Positions 1-9,570 of a DNA stretch of 13,835 nucleotides are shown here, piece by piece. The position numbers were made by a program, and so were the translations under genes. The notes under the pieces are model-generated. The model did not search any database. It was not told the origin of the DNA and saw only the letters and a list, made by a program, of their open reading frames with translations. The first letter of the stretch is position 1. Every line of letters starts with the position of its first letter. This DNA is from Gloeopeniophorella convolvens (lineage: Eukaryota > Basidiomycota > Agaricomycetes > Russulales): NCBI GenBank assembly GCA_022496205.1, contig WTXD01000278.1, positions 1 to 13,835 on the forward strand, in the 5' to 3' direction.

Positions 1-420
1 TGTACTTCGGGCACCGCGCGTCGGGAAAGGACGCGCACTACGCACACGAGTGGACTGCGCTCGCAGACGCGGGAAAGCTCACGTACCGCGTCGCCGCATC
101 GCGCGATGGCCCCGAGGGCACGCGCCGCATGTACGTGCAAGACCTGATTCGGCAGGACGCGAAAGCGTGTGTGGGATCTCATCGATGCGAAAGGCGCGTG
201 GGTGTATGTCTCCGGGTGCGTTGTCTTTTCCTTGGACCGGCGGGAACCAACGGCCGAGCGACGGTGATGGTTATCAGATCTTCCACAAGATGCCCGCCGG
301 AGTCCGCGCTGCACTCGTCGATATCGTCAGGGAAGAGGGAAAGCTGGACGAGGATGAGGCGCGGGAATACGTGTCGCGGTTAGAGAGGGAGAGAGACTGT
401 TTGAGGAGTGCTGGAGTTAA
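1..420 (+). CDS. TAH18: TAH18/NDOR1-type NADPH-dependent diflavin oxidoreductase, 3' end, frame broken
   Basis: This is the C-terminal FAD/NADPH-binding part of a diflavin reductase; the 5' end lies outside the window. In the family, TAH18 passes electrons from NADPH to Dre2 in cytosolic Fe-S protein assembly. Visible motifs are YFGHRASGKDAHY, YRVAASRDGPEG, MYVQDLIRQDAK, VWDLIDAKGAWVYVSG, KMPAGVRAALVDIV and a terminal EECWS before the TAA at 418-420. The serine after the glycine (SGSS) and KMP favour TAH18 over cytochrome P450 reductase, which has CGDA there. One intron is seen at 216-277 (GTGCGT...CAG). Three indels break the frame: an extra G near 165, a missing base between 285 and 286, and two extra bases in the GA run at about 389-396. 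Family assignment is firm; whether the breaks are real or sequence errors is open. Confidence 0.8.
216..277 (+). other. Intron of the TAH18-like gene
   Basis: GTGCGT donor and TTATCAG acceptor, 62 nt. It joins the VYVSG exon to the exon that leads into KMPAGV. The join gives the expected Gly-Ser-Ser before KMP if one base is restored near 285. Confidence 0.6.
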
Positions 421-751
421 CCTAGCGCTGACCCTCTCTGATTGTGTCATTCGGCTATCGAGAACTCTGCGCTAGTAGTCGGATGCTTCCCTTACATACT
501 CCTGAAGCGCATACTTACCATTGGCATCTTCTACAACAACTCATTTAACTCAGTGAATCCCCGATGCTTACAAGCATGAATAGATGGGTATGGATCATAC
601 TCCTTCGCAACACACTCTGAATGTAAAATATAAACACGTTGTCCGAGTCACTGCTACACTATGGAAAGTCTTCGGACCACGTGGTCTGAAACTCATATAT
701 CACGTCGAAATTGGGAGCGCGAGATTGGACGTCCGTAATCCTACAAAGTAA
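421..751. other. Intergenic gap between convergent 3' ends
   Basis: This AT-richer stretch lies between the 3' end of the TAH18-like gene and the 3' end of the NLR. No coding signal, repeat or RNA gene was seen. It probably holds both 3' UTRs and terminators. Confidence 0.5.
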
Positions 752-2100
752 TCAATTGACTCCTGAAGCTGCCTGTCTTTTGGCCACATTGGACAACAAC
801 TCCACAACTTCCGAATGCCCTTGGGCCGATGCTACTTCCATGGCGCTTTGGGCCACCTTAGTCCCCCGCGCGTTGATGTCGGCCCCACGCTCGAGCAACA
901 GCCGTACGACTTCTGTATGCCCACCATGAGCTGCTGCTTGGAGTGCGTTTCCATAGAAACAGCCCGTCTGCTTGTTCACATCTGCGCCGTGATCGAGGAG
1001 GGTTCGCATGATTTCGAAGTGGCCCGCGGTAGACGCTGCGGTTAATGCCGTTCCATACTTGCCTCCTAGGGCGTTGACATTCGCGCCTCGCTCCAGAAGC
1101 AGGCGGACGATCTCCGAGATCCCAAGCTGTGAGGCTGATACCAGCGGCGTCTTATGCAGGGCTTCGGGTCGCTGAGGTATCGTCGGCCCGGGGTCGGGCA
1201 TCCCGGAGTGCACTTCGGCGGGTGCTGCTTGATGCATGAAGGGCTCGCGCTCGTGGTAATCACCTTCGATGTTGGCTCCGAGATCGAGTAGCAATTTCAC
1301 GACCTGGAGCCTCCTCTTGCAGACCGCGGCCACCATCGCGTTGGCAAATCGTGAGCACTGAAACAAGTTGACATCTGCGCCGTGCTCGACTAGGAGCTGC
1401 ACCATGTTCATATGACCACCATACGATGCAGCCGCGAGCGGAGCGCCCTTGTCGTGACTGCCGGGAGCATTGACGTCTGCACCGCTGTCCAAGAGCAGCT
1501 TCGCGGACTCTAGAATCCCGCTGAACGATGCCCTATCGAGCGCGCTTCCGCCGAGGGGCAGATGGGCGTTCGGATTTGCTCCGCGCTCCAGCAGAAATCG
1601 AATAACGAGAGGCTCCTTGTGCGAAGCTGCTACCCGCAGTGCGGTGCCGTGAACTTCAGGGCCATAGATCCCGGGGCCCATTCCGTCGATGTCCGCCCCG
1701 TGCTTGAGTAGCAGTTCCATGATATCGAGGCGGGCAATGGAGGCCGCAGTCTGCAAGGCGCCTCCGGACCAGCCGCCTTTCGCGTTTGGATCCGCGCCGC
1801 GCACCAGGAGAAGTCGTACAACTTCGTATTGCCCTGCACCTGACGCGGTTTGGAGAGCTGTCTCCCGCTGAGGGTGACCGTCTTGTGTGTTTATGTCGGC
1901 ACCATAGTCAAGCAGCGCCTGTACGCCATCTTGATGGCCGTGGTACGCCGCCGCATGTAGCGCTGTTCCGTGGTTACCGCCATTTGCATGGACATCGTCG
2001 GGGTGCGATATGGCCAGACGGCTAGTGACATGAGCCAGACCGCACGAAGCAGCGTAGTACAAGGGCGTTTGGGACGGTTCCTCCGGATGTTCCGAGAGTT
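752..2100 (-). other. Ankyrin-repeat sensor region of the NLR
   Basis: About 11-12 consecutive ~33-residue ankyrin repeats, recognisable by the recurring TALxxAAxxGHxxVVRLLLxxGADVN pattern in many variants (such as VVRLLLERGADINARG near the end). The whole tract lies in one uninterrupted reading frame with no stop. It ends with a degenerate cap (AMEVASAQGHSEVVELL) before the stop at 752-754. In NLRs this part is thought to bind the ligand. Confidence 0.9.
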
Positions 2101-2353
2101 CATAACCTGGCTCGCGATCGCGAGTCCTGTCAACGTCGTGAATCCAGACCCACGCCGCAAAATGGGACCTGTCCCGGTCGAAAAGACGATCCATAGCGTC
2201 TTGGATGCGGGGTTGTACGCCATCATGACGTGAGTGGAAAGGCAAATGCTCTGCAGCGTAGAGAGAAAGAGGGAAGCCCTGGACGGCGCCACGGTCGGCT
2301 CCATTGTCAAATTGGAACAGTGTCGCAAGGCACGCGTTCGCAAGGAAGGTATG

Positions 2354-2355
2354 TG
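2354..2355 (-). other. Two-base CA insertion that shifts the NLR frame
   Basis: On the minus strand, the frame ending FHVAHNH (AAC CAT) runs into a CACA step and then resumes in another frame as CAT ACC TTC, giving HTFLANACLATL. That second string is the conserved continuation of the STAND linker in these NLRs, so it should not be spliced out. Removing one CA restores the frame. It looks like dinucleotide slippage or a sequence error. Confidence 0.75.
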
Positions 2356-3609
2356 ATGGTTGTGGGCCACGTGAAAGCGGGAAAGGTCGCCGTCTTGGGA
2401 CGTGGCGAGGCGATTTGAAGTCAAGAACTCCTTGACGGAAAAATGCGCGAATTGAGCAACCCTGTCACCATATCTGTCGTCGACGATGGCCACGAAGCTG
2501 CCGGGGCACGTGGACAAAATGGCGCCCTCCGCATTATCCCAGCGCCAGTCTATATTTAGCGTGGGAATTGACCCGTCGACGTCGACTGCGAAAACTTCTG
2601 CGAGTTCTTCGACACGGAGAGGGCGGGCTGAGAATGAAAGGCACTGGAACAAGCGATGCGCATAGTTCCATTTCTGCTCGTCGATCCGGCGCAGTGTTGC
2701 CTCATATGTCTCGTACAATGTCCTGGGAAGGGTCCTGAGGGTGGGTTCGATGATCGCCGGAGGGCATTCGCACAGGACGTCAAGTTGACAGGAGACGTAA
2801 CGAAACCTGAGTACGAGGTATCAGTATACATTGCACCGCATCTTTCGGAGACGATGACACACATTCCGTTGGCGTTCTTCGAGAGCGTGTCGATGACCAA
2901 GTTCTTCGTCTTCTCCTTCCACCTCCGCATCTTCTCGTGGGTGTCAATGGCAGATCGTATGTACCGCACAATGTCCTGGCCCTGTCCGTTTTCATCCTCC
3001 AAGGAAACACGGTGGGACGCCAAGGGTTGGAGTATGGTCCCAATGTCGTCCTCAGGACGACTAGTGATGCATAGGAATAGGTTCGAACAGTGCATATTGA
3101 TGAGTTCCGCCATCAGTCGTAGGATGTCTTCGCGTGGAGAAGATACGCCCAGGCTGGGACATTCGTCCAGTGCATCGATGACGATATACTTCGGACTTGA
3201 TCCAAAGAGCGTGAGTGATTCTTTCAGGAAGCCTACCAGCACATCGTCACTAGGTTGGCGGAGACCGTCTTCATGAGCAGAGTACAAGCCAGATAGACTG
3301 TCCAAGCATGGATTGGAGGGTCCTGCGCAGGACTGGATGACGAGGGACGAAAGCAAGCCACGGAAGCTCTGCTTCGAAGACTCCCTGAAGTCGCAATAGA
3401 AGTATGCAACGAATGCTGATGCTTCGTCCGATCGCAGATGCAATAAATGTTCGATGATTGTTGAGCTGATCTTACTAGGTCAGTATTGGACGCGAGCTCA
3501 TCACTACGACGTAACGCACCAAAGGACGCTCTTTCCAGAGCCCACTTCAATTTTTATGCGATTATTAGACATTCGAGAGAGGAACTGAGGTACTGACATT
3601 TCCCGTGTA

Positions 3610-3633
3610 CTATGCCCAATCAGGAAGTGAACA
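3610..3633 (+). repeat. Left terminal inverted repeat of the element
   Basis: Begins CTATGCCCAATCAGGAAGTG. It matches the reverse complement of 4276-4299 at 21 of 24 positions; the mismatches are C/A, A/G and A/G. The outer flank is the TA at 3608-3609. Confidence 0.85.
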
Positions 3634-3650
3634 TGACCAGGAAGTGAACA
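3621..3650 (+). repeat. Tandem 13-bp direct repeat inside the element's left end
   Basis: CAGGAAGTGAACA occurs at 3621-3633 and again at 3638-3650, a 17-bp period. A third partial copy, CAGGAAGTGAA, lies at 4259-4269 near the right end, and the inverted form CACTTCC lies in the right TIR. Repeated subterminal motifs of this kind are typical transposase-binding sites, but that role is inferred. Confidence 0.65.
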
Positions 3651-4275
3651 TTTTGGAAAGATTGACTCCGCACGCAACAATGGCTGCATAGCATTTGTCG
3701 ATATTTGTATCCAGTGAATGCATAGATCCGTTCTACGTGCTTGCGAAGTTTCAAGCCGATTGAGCTGCTAGATGATGCTAGAGAAATCGGTACTTCTGGG
3801 ACACTGATGTGGACAGCTCCCAATCCTCCAGGAACAAGGTAAGAAATAGCTTATACGCCATGAAACCTGCTATTCACAATACACTTATACATATCTACTA
3901 TATCTCCAAGTTTTGTGTCATTCACATGGGTAGAACACCATCTGCGAAAGCTTTCCCTCCGGAGGAGCTCTAAGCGTGACAGAGGAGATTCAAGCTCCGC
4001 CGCCGGAGCGCGTGAACGACGCGTTGCGCGAATGTGGGTTCCGGTCCACGATGAGATCGGATCTATGATCCCAGCAGGCGTGACAATCCGTGACAAGCGC
4101 GCACTCCTTGCGGGCACTTTTCTCTCGACTTCGGCTTTGCTCTGGCACGCTCAGATCTCAACAAATAAATCTAGAACTTAATAGGTACATAGAAAACACA
4201 TCAAGGAATACACATGCAAAGTTCCAAGAGATTTGATTGAGGAAAAACCCGAGATTACCAGGAAGTGAATATTTG

Positions 4276-4299
4276 TGTCCACTTCCCGATTGGTCATAG
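4276..4299 (-). repeat. Right terminal inverted repeat of the element
   Basis: Read on the minus strand it begins CTATGACCAATCGGGAAGTG. It pairs with 3610-3633. The outer flank is the TA at 4300-4301. Confidence 0.85.
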
Positions 4300-5388
4300 T
4301 ATCCATAATAAACATCCTGCCGATTTCCATTCTTCGAAGACCTTGCTTCGAATGAACCACGCGGCCGTACTGTCGTGGCGGGTTTTGCATGCAACGTTGT
4401 GATTGGTAGATGGATCCGGAGGACAAAGCCACGTTCGATACCGACTTTGAAGCCCATTTCCTGAGAGACTATTATTCACGTAGTCATCGTTCTGGAGAAC
4501 GAAACGAACGTTTCACCATATCCTGACTGTCTAGAATCTGCCGCGTATCGGCCTTGATAGACACGGTGTTGCTGTAAGTCTGTGCCGCAACCACCCGGTG
4601 TTCTTCTTCCGTAAGTTTGTCCAACCTCCGCAGCGCATCTTCGACCTCAGAATCTCCTAGTAAGGTTTTTCCGAACTTCCCTAGTTGAAGGTCTGAATGA
4701 GCCGAACGCTAGAGAGACAAGAAACTACCCACGGAGCCGGCCCTGCTTGATCTCCATCGTCACGAGTGCAAATATCGAGAGTACTCTCGCCAGAGTTTTG
4801 ACAAGAATCTCTGCTATTGGGGCGGTGGACGGAGACCCTGTGTATATCTTAAGCCGCTCGAGAAACTGGTTGACGTGTCCAAGCAGGTCGATGAGTGCAT
4901 CGTAACTCGCGCTGACTCGCTTCGCTGTCTGGCCGTCTCTGAGAATGCGCTACGAGTCGGAGAAGCGAAAGATCTGCGCACCCCAAGGAGAATCCCTAGG
5001 CTACCGAGAATGGCCTTCGCAGGTGGAAACACCTGTCAAAGGGCGTTCGCTATGAACGCAGATGTGATGACTTATCGCGACCTACCATGGTGACGCCCTC
5101 GCCCAGGGTCTCGCTAGTGGACAATGCAAGGACGACATCTACCACCGGCTTGACTGTCCTGATTAACTTTGCCCGCTTCCCCAAACCTCTGCGGAACAGT
5201 TTGAACAGATATAGCTGATCTTGAAGAATATCAATGACGGCGTCGACAGACTTGCAGTGTTCAAGCTTCGCTGCAAGAGGATGGGTAGTTATATCAACTC
5301 CTGTCTTCGTGATGTACTCTTTCAGGGCGGCATCGAAGAGCGACGCGAGGTTCGACGGGGCTGGGTTGGAGGACTGGCTCGAGGGCAT

Positions 5389-6895
5389 AAAGGGTTCGAC
5401 AGAGATCGTTGGAGCTTATTGACAAGGTAGTTCTGCGTATTGACGCATGGGGAGGGTGAGGGCCAATGCCCATGTAGACACATGGCAGACACGTTTCCGC
5501 ACGCATCCGAAGGTTCCACTCCGGAAAACAGCCGTGTTTACGAGGTGACAGCCCAGCCTGTAAGTATCTATGACGTTGCTGACGGCGCGGACAGGAGGCG
5601 TTGCCAATGCATGGTGAACCGGTCACAGCCTCGGCCTAAAGCAAGGGTGATAGTTCGCGACATTCGACGTGTCATGATTAAGTAGCTACTCACCTGTGCG
5701 TGGCATGATGCCAATGGAGAACGGGGCCCGGGTGCTTATGACTGGAAACGACGAACGTTGGTGTGAGCGGCAAGAGCGTATTCTGAAAACGGGTCGCGGG
5801 AGTCTGGACCTATGCCAGGCCATTCTAGGAACAGGGAACACTCGAATGTTGCAGTGCCGATGGTGGCAGGTGGAGACAAAGTCGGGAGCTGGCAGGCACT
5901 GTGGTTCCGCGCCTCGGCCCGCAAGATACCCGCACACATTGAAGTAGCTGCGACCCAGCAGCGAAAAATATTCCGCGATAACAGCCGTCATATCAAGTCC
6001 AGTCAAACGCGCGGCCTCACGAACGGTCCCACTGTACGACGTACCCACCACGTCCCCCCAATGCCCCCAATACGCTGGTACGTACATGCGCGCCGCATCC
6101 CCTCTTTCCCTGCCCCTGCCTATTCTCTTCCGAAGCCGTCGGAACCAACGCCACCGCGGCCCCCGCGGTGCTCGATGACGCCGCAGTGCTGCAGTTCCCG
6201 CCCGCGACGAGGATCGACCTGCGCCCTGTGCTGCATCGCCTCTGCACACACACCGCGCACATCCGGTTGTATATAAGTGCGCGAAGGGTTCGTTTCTTGA
6301 GCGCAGGCACACGACCGTTGTGCTACGCGGGGATACGGCGGTAGTGGAGGGGGAGAGGCGGGCGGGCACTGGGACGACCGGCTCCACTCGGACACGCTGT
6401 TCGTGTCGAACGTCACACCGAGCGTCCCCCGCCTCCTCGAATCCATTGTGTGTGCCTCGCTTCATCTTGTTCTACGACCACGCGAAGTCTAATCAACCCG
6501 TGCATGGAAGGCCGGCCCACTTCGTGCGCTGGAGCCCGGTCCGAGTCGACAACTTCCGCGTGTCTATGCGCGTGCCGTTCGTGTATTGTTCATCTCGGGC
6601 TGTGGGCCTAAAATCCGACCAAAGTCCCTCGTTCCGTGCACCCGTAATTGTCAACCGGTCATCGAACCACTGTGTTGCGCTACCCAGCTCGGCAAGAATC
6701 CGGCAACTCCGGCGTGCTTCCGATGTGATTGTTCGATTGTAAGCAAGTCATTGGAGAGGGGATCGACTACGATGGAGATAACTAGCAGCGCGAGACAAGG
6801 GGAGCGGTGGGGTCAAGGTGAATTTTGGCAATGACTGAGTACTGCTTTTGTAATACAGCCAAGCACCCGCATCAGCATTCGGCCCCAGGAGCGTA
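5389..6895. other. 1.5-kb stretch without a confident gene; coding-like traces
   Basis: The part next to 5388 probably holds the NLR promoter. Further right there are open segments with genome-like codon use but no recognisable family. On the minus strand, 6087-5943 reads MYVPAYWGHWGDVVG and continues open. On the plus strand, about 6120-6350 includes LQFPPATRIDLRPVLHRL, and 6385-6445 includes HSDTLFVSNVTPSVPRLL in a different frame. No splice set joins them cleanly. They may be a decayed gene, a gene with sequence errors, or chance open frames in GC-rich DNA. Confidence 0.35.
6270..6277 (+). promoter_or_regulatory. TATA-box-like element
   Basis: TATATAAG on the plus strand in an otherwise GC-rich surrounding. 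It overlaps the coding-like traces and no clear gene starts 30-100 bp downstream, so its role is doubtful. Confidence 0.2.
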
Positions 6896-8524
6896 TCACC
6901 GCGATGGGCCCGACGACGCGCGACCCATGTCCAACTCAGCCCACCGTACGCGCGCAACGCGCCACACAAGTTCCTCAACCCGCCCACCTACTGCGAGCAC
7001 ACTGCACAGCGCTGCTCGTGCCGTCCCACCCCAGCCCTCCCCGAACACGTCGCGAAAGAGCGCCTCGTCTGAGATGACAAACTCACCCGGATCCGCGCGC
7101 CCGCGCACGAGTAGTGTGTAGACGTTCTGCGAACGATGAGAGATGCGCAGCGCGCGTGGCGCGTCAGCGACGCCGAACTGCACCACGGGGACTGAAGGGT
7201 CGCCCGCCGTGAGCTCGACGCACACCCCGAGCGCGGGCGCGCGCCTGTTCAAGTGCGCATAGACAATACGACGGGCGGCGCGCTCGAGCAGCGTGGCACG
7301 TTGCCACCCAACGCCACCGCCCTTTGCGGCCGGCACAGGGTAGGCGGCAGCGACCCAGCGCACAGGGTGTGGCTCTGGACGGCGGAAAACGGGCAGGCGG
7401 CGACGGTAGTGTAGCGCCATGGCATGGCGGAGGATGCGCGGGAGTGTGGAGAGGAGGGTGAATGGGTGTTTGGCAAGTGCGGTAAGGACTGTGCGTGTAC
7501 GTAGTGGTGCGGCGCTGCGCCCACGCAGGGAAGCGGTGAGCTTGAGTGCGCCAGTAGACGTGTGTAGGTGCACACGAACGTGTGGTAATGGCGCGGTGAA
7601 CGAGGGCGCGCGCAGGGAGACCGTGTATGTCCCGAGACGGTCATTGAAAGGCGAAACGTGGAATGTGCGTGGGAACGACCACTGATGGTCAAATCTAAGA
7701 AGCATGACTATGGGGTCATTACAAGCGGTCGGGCAGTGAAGCCGAATCCCACCCTGTGTCTGGGGTTTCCTCGTTTGCGCCGACTTCAAGGATGTAGAGA
7801 TGGCGTTCGCCGAACGTATTGTGCACCTAACAGTATCATCTCGTAAGCCCTCCAAGCATTGAGCTGCACCACTCGACGTACTTCAAGGACGGAAAGCCAA
7901 AGACCGGGTTCGTCCTTCTGATAGCAGAAGTACACAGTAAGTGGGTTTATACTCTCGAAGCCAAAGTAGCTCGGCATCGTGAGCACCCAGGCATCGTCCA
8001 ACCGCTCCTCCACGCGCTTGATGCCAAAATCGCCAAGCGCGCGGACGAGCTTCGCGCGTATCGAGGGCTCTTTCCCATCGTCATCATAGAGGTAACCAGC
8101 GCTACGCAGGCCCAACACACGCCAGGTGATGCTACCATAGGAGAAGAGAAACCCGCAGAGGAGAGAAAGGCGACCAGTCTCCAGTGCAGAAAGGGGTAGG
8201 AGGAGGGAGAGGACCGGGTATTTGAAAGAATGTTGTGCATCGACGGGGAGGAGGCGGGCGTGCGTAGTGACCGAGTGAACGATGTATGCTGGCGGGACCC
8301 CCACGTGCGGCCGGGAAGTGTTCAGGCGGTGGAGAAGATACGAGAGGCCCAGACATGCAACCGTGATGAGATAGTCGAGGGGTTCAACGTAGCTCTGAGC
8401 GATTCGAAGCCTGGTAAACAAACCCCCAGCATGGATGGGAAGGGTGTGACCGAACATGGGCGTAACTGCTCTACCGAGTCGCAGACTCGGGCGCAGAGGG
8501 TGTCAGCCACAAGCTGGTAGCCAT
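6896..8524 (-). CDS. DUF1365 family membrane-associated protein
   Basis: Four exons in transcription order: 8524-8475, 8410-7882, 7826-7753 and 7694-6896, together 1,452 nt (483 residues). The family motifs are all present: THARLLPVDAQHSF (~66-79), FGFESINPLTVYFCY, VHNTFGERHLYIL and DHQWSFPRTFHVSPFND. The last is the most conserved part of DUF1365. A hydrophobic segment near residues 28-46 (YLITVACLGLSYLL) and another in the middle suggest membrane anchoring. After the family's normal end (HAMALHYRRRLPVF) there is a C-terminal extension of about 150 residues. The biochemical role of DUF1365 is unknown; bacterial members often lie beside cyclopropane-fatty-acid-synthase-like genes. The start at 8524 has a good context (AAAG before ATG, then G). 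An unspliced start at 8457 is also open. The intron 3 donor at 7752 (58 nt) is preferred over a 28-nt alternative. Confidence 0.85.
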
Positions 8525-9045
8525 CTTTGATAGCAAAAGCAATGACTTGCAAGGTAACCCCCGCTCACGATCCGACGCGCCGAAGCCATCGTGATCGTTG
8601 CAGTGAAGGCACGTGAGGCCTTGAGGCATGACGTCAGGCTAACCCGAACCCGAACGGCGAACGCTGGCAGCGAGCTAGCGTGGCAGTGACGCAAACGGGC
8701 ATCACTGCATAGACTGGTGACTTAATCTATCCATGACCTTGAACCCAGTGACCATGAGCACGCAGCGGGAGCACATGGAGTCCGCAACGTACTACCTCAG
8801 AGCATTCAACTCTTTGAGCCTGCAAAGACGTCGACGGGTATGCCGGACGATACGATGTCGGCCGTGGCATGGGCTCGCGCTGCTTAGATCCATCGCTTCC
8901 CATATGCATGACCCCAGCCCCCATCTTGTAATCATTCGAGACATCGCGATATTCTTCTCGAGAATGCTTCTGGCGTCTGCGGCGAATCGCTTGAAGATGT
9001 TCTCAACAAAATTGTGTTGGAACTGCTTTGATAATGATCAGACTA

Positions 9046-9456
9046 CAGACAGGGGACCAAGGGGGTAATAGTAACGCACTTTTAGATATCCCTTCGCCGT
9101 CGCCAGGGCACATACTCCAATCGGATCATAAACACGGTATTTATGTCCGTAGTAGAGCACAGTGGACAAGGCATGTTAACAAACTTCTTGGTGTAAGTCC
9201 TCGCTCCGTTGCCAGCGGGGAAAATAGATTGATTCTACAAGGCGTTGGTTGTCCAAGTCACTAGCATGAGACGTCGACCGGCGCAGGCGAGTTTCGTTTG
9301 TTGATTGACACCTCAGGCGTCTTATATGAGCAGAGGGCGTTGAAGGCTTCGCATGCTGAACTTAGTTTAAGATTTACGACATGTTTCGCCGCGGCTAAGC
9401 TGCTAGTTGCAAAACACCACGCAAATGAGCTGCTGGAGGATAAGACTTTCAACTGA
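9046..9456 (+). other. Weak candidate two-exon coding segment, unidentified
   Basis: An open frame ending KHGIYVRSRAQWTRHVNKLLG at 9192 is followed by a strong GTAAGT donor. A TAG acceptor at 9264 opens into a frame in the same phase that runs to TGA at 9454-9456 and contains YEQRALKASHAELSLRF and AKHHANELLEDKTFN, a helical, coiled-coil-like stretch. The 72-nt intron is a normal size for this genome. There is no convincing start codon and no family match, so it could be a gene relic or chance. Confidence 0.2.
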
Positions 9457-9504
9457 GCAACGCGCAAGTGCCAACTTGCAGAACCGTGAAGAATGGGGCT
9501 GGGG

Positions 9505-9570
9505 ACGCGTCGGGGACCGCCGAAACTGATGGGCCACACCACGCACGTGCACAGGCGCGCGCATCACGTG
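9505..9570 (+). promoter_or_regulatory. MCB-like and paired E-box motifs upstream of the 9663 gene
   Basis: ACGCGT at 9505-9510 matches the MluI cell-cycle box, and CACGTG occurs at 9544-9549 and 9565-9570, 21 bp apart. They lie 90-160 bp before the start codon. Short motifs arise often by chance in GC-rich DNA, so function is inferred only. Confidence 0.25.

Larger units (their letters stand above)
3610..4299. mobile_element. Non-autonomous TA-targeting DNA transposon (Tc1/mariner or pogo type), 690 bp
   Basis: The element begins CTATGCCCAATC and ends GATTGGTCATAG. Its ends form ~24-bp terminal inverted repeats with three mismatches, flanked by TA on both sides (3608-3609 and 4300-4301). 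TA duplication is the hallmark of the Tc1/mariner-pogo group. It splits an NLR exon between the codons for LLWI and HGK. Deleting it with one TA restores the conserved LLWIHGK. No DDE/D transposase is seen; the longest internal frames (about 88 codons at 3915-4181 plus and at 3851-4117 minus, mutual antisense) match nothing I know. It would therefore need a transposase supplied from elsewhere. The origin of the internal sequence is not recognised. Confidence 0.85.
752..5388 (-). pseudogene. NACHT-ankyrin NLR (STAND NTPase), disrupted by a 690-bp insertion and a 2-nt frameshift
   Basis: Proposed exons, in transcription order: 5388-5086, 5032-4982, 4928-4733, 4680-4510, 4460-4300 plus 3607-3598, 3544-3520, 3474-2863 and 2806-752. 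Without the element at 3610-4299 (keeping one TA) and the extra CA at 2354-2355, the exons sum to 1,194 codons including the stop. The order is: N-terminal helical domain of basidiomycete NLRs (residues ~12-270, with LFDAALKEYITKTGVD, FPPAKAILGSLGILLG and VSASYDALIDLL), the linker CPPDPSTNHN, Walker A HGKLGSGKS (~295-303), Walker B VIDALDE (~404-410), TSRPE, FAHFSVKEFL, then about 11-12 ankyrin repeats (~755-1180). Such proteins act as intracellular sensors in fungal allorecognition or immunity; the ligand is unknown. As sequenced, no full protein can be made. The intron 4 donor is uncertain (4509 or 4527). Confidence 0.88.

Noticed and set aside
2245..2400. An intron to explain the NLR frame change near 2355
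   Set aside because: Any GT-AG choice there would remove the conserved LANACLATL stretch; a 2-nt indel explains the frame change with no loss.
3070..3095. GGTTCGAAC resembling a tRNA B box
   Set aside because: It lies within the NACHT coding exon and has no matching A box or cloverleaf. Similar strings near 2745 and 5393 also fail.
3851..4181. Internal frames of the 690-bp element considered as a transposase
   Set aside because: Only about 88 codons each, antisense to each other, with no DDE/D or helix-turn-helix motif.
7695..7722. A 28-nt intron in the DUF1365 gene
   Set aside because: Too short for this genome. The 58-nt intron with the same acceptor (7695-7752) gives the better join before DHQWSFPR.
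8638..8660. Short CCCGAAC tandem resembling a telomeric or satellite repeat
   Set aside because: Only two to three units, not a real array.
8940..9030. HRDILLEN string resembling a kinase catalytic loop
   Set aside because: Stop codons lie close on both sides and no other kinase motif is present; it looks like chance.
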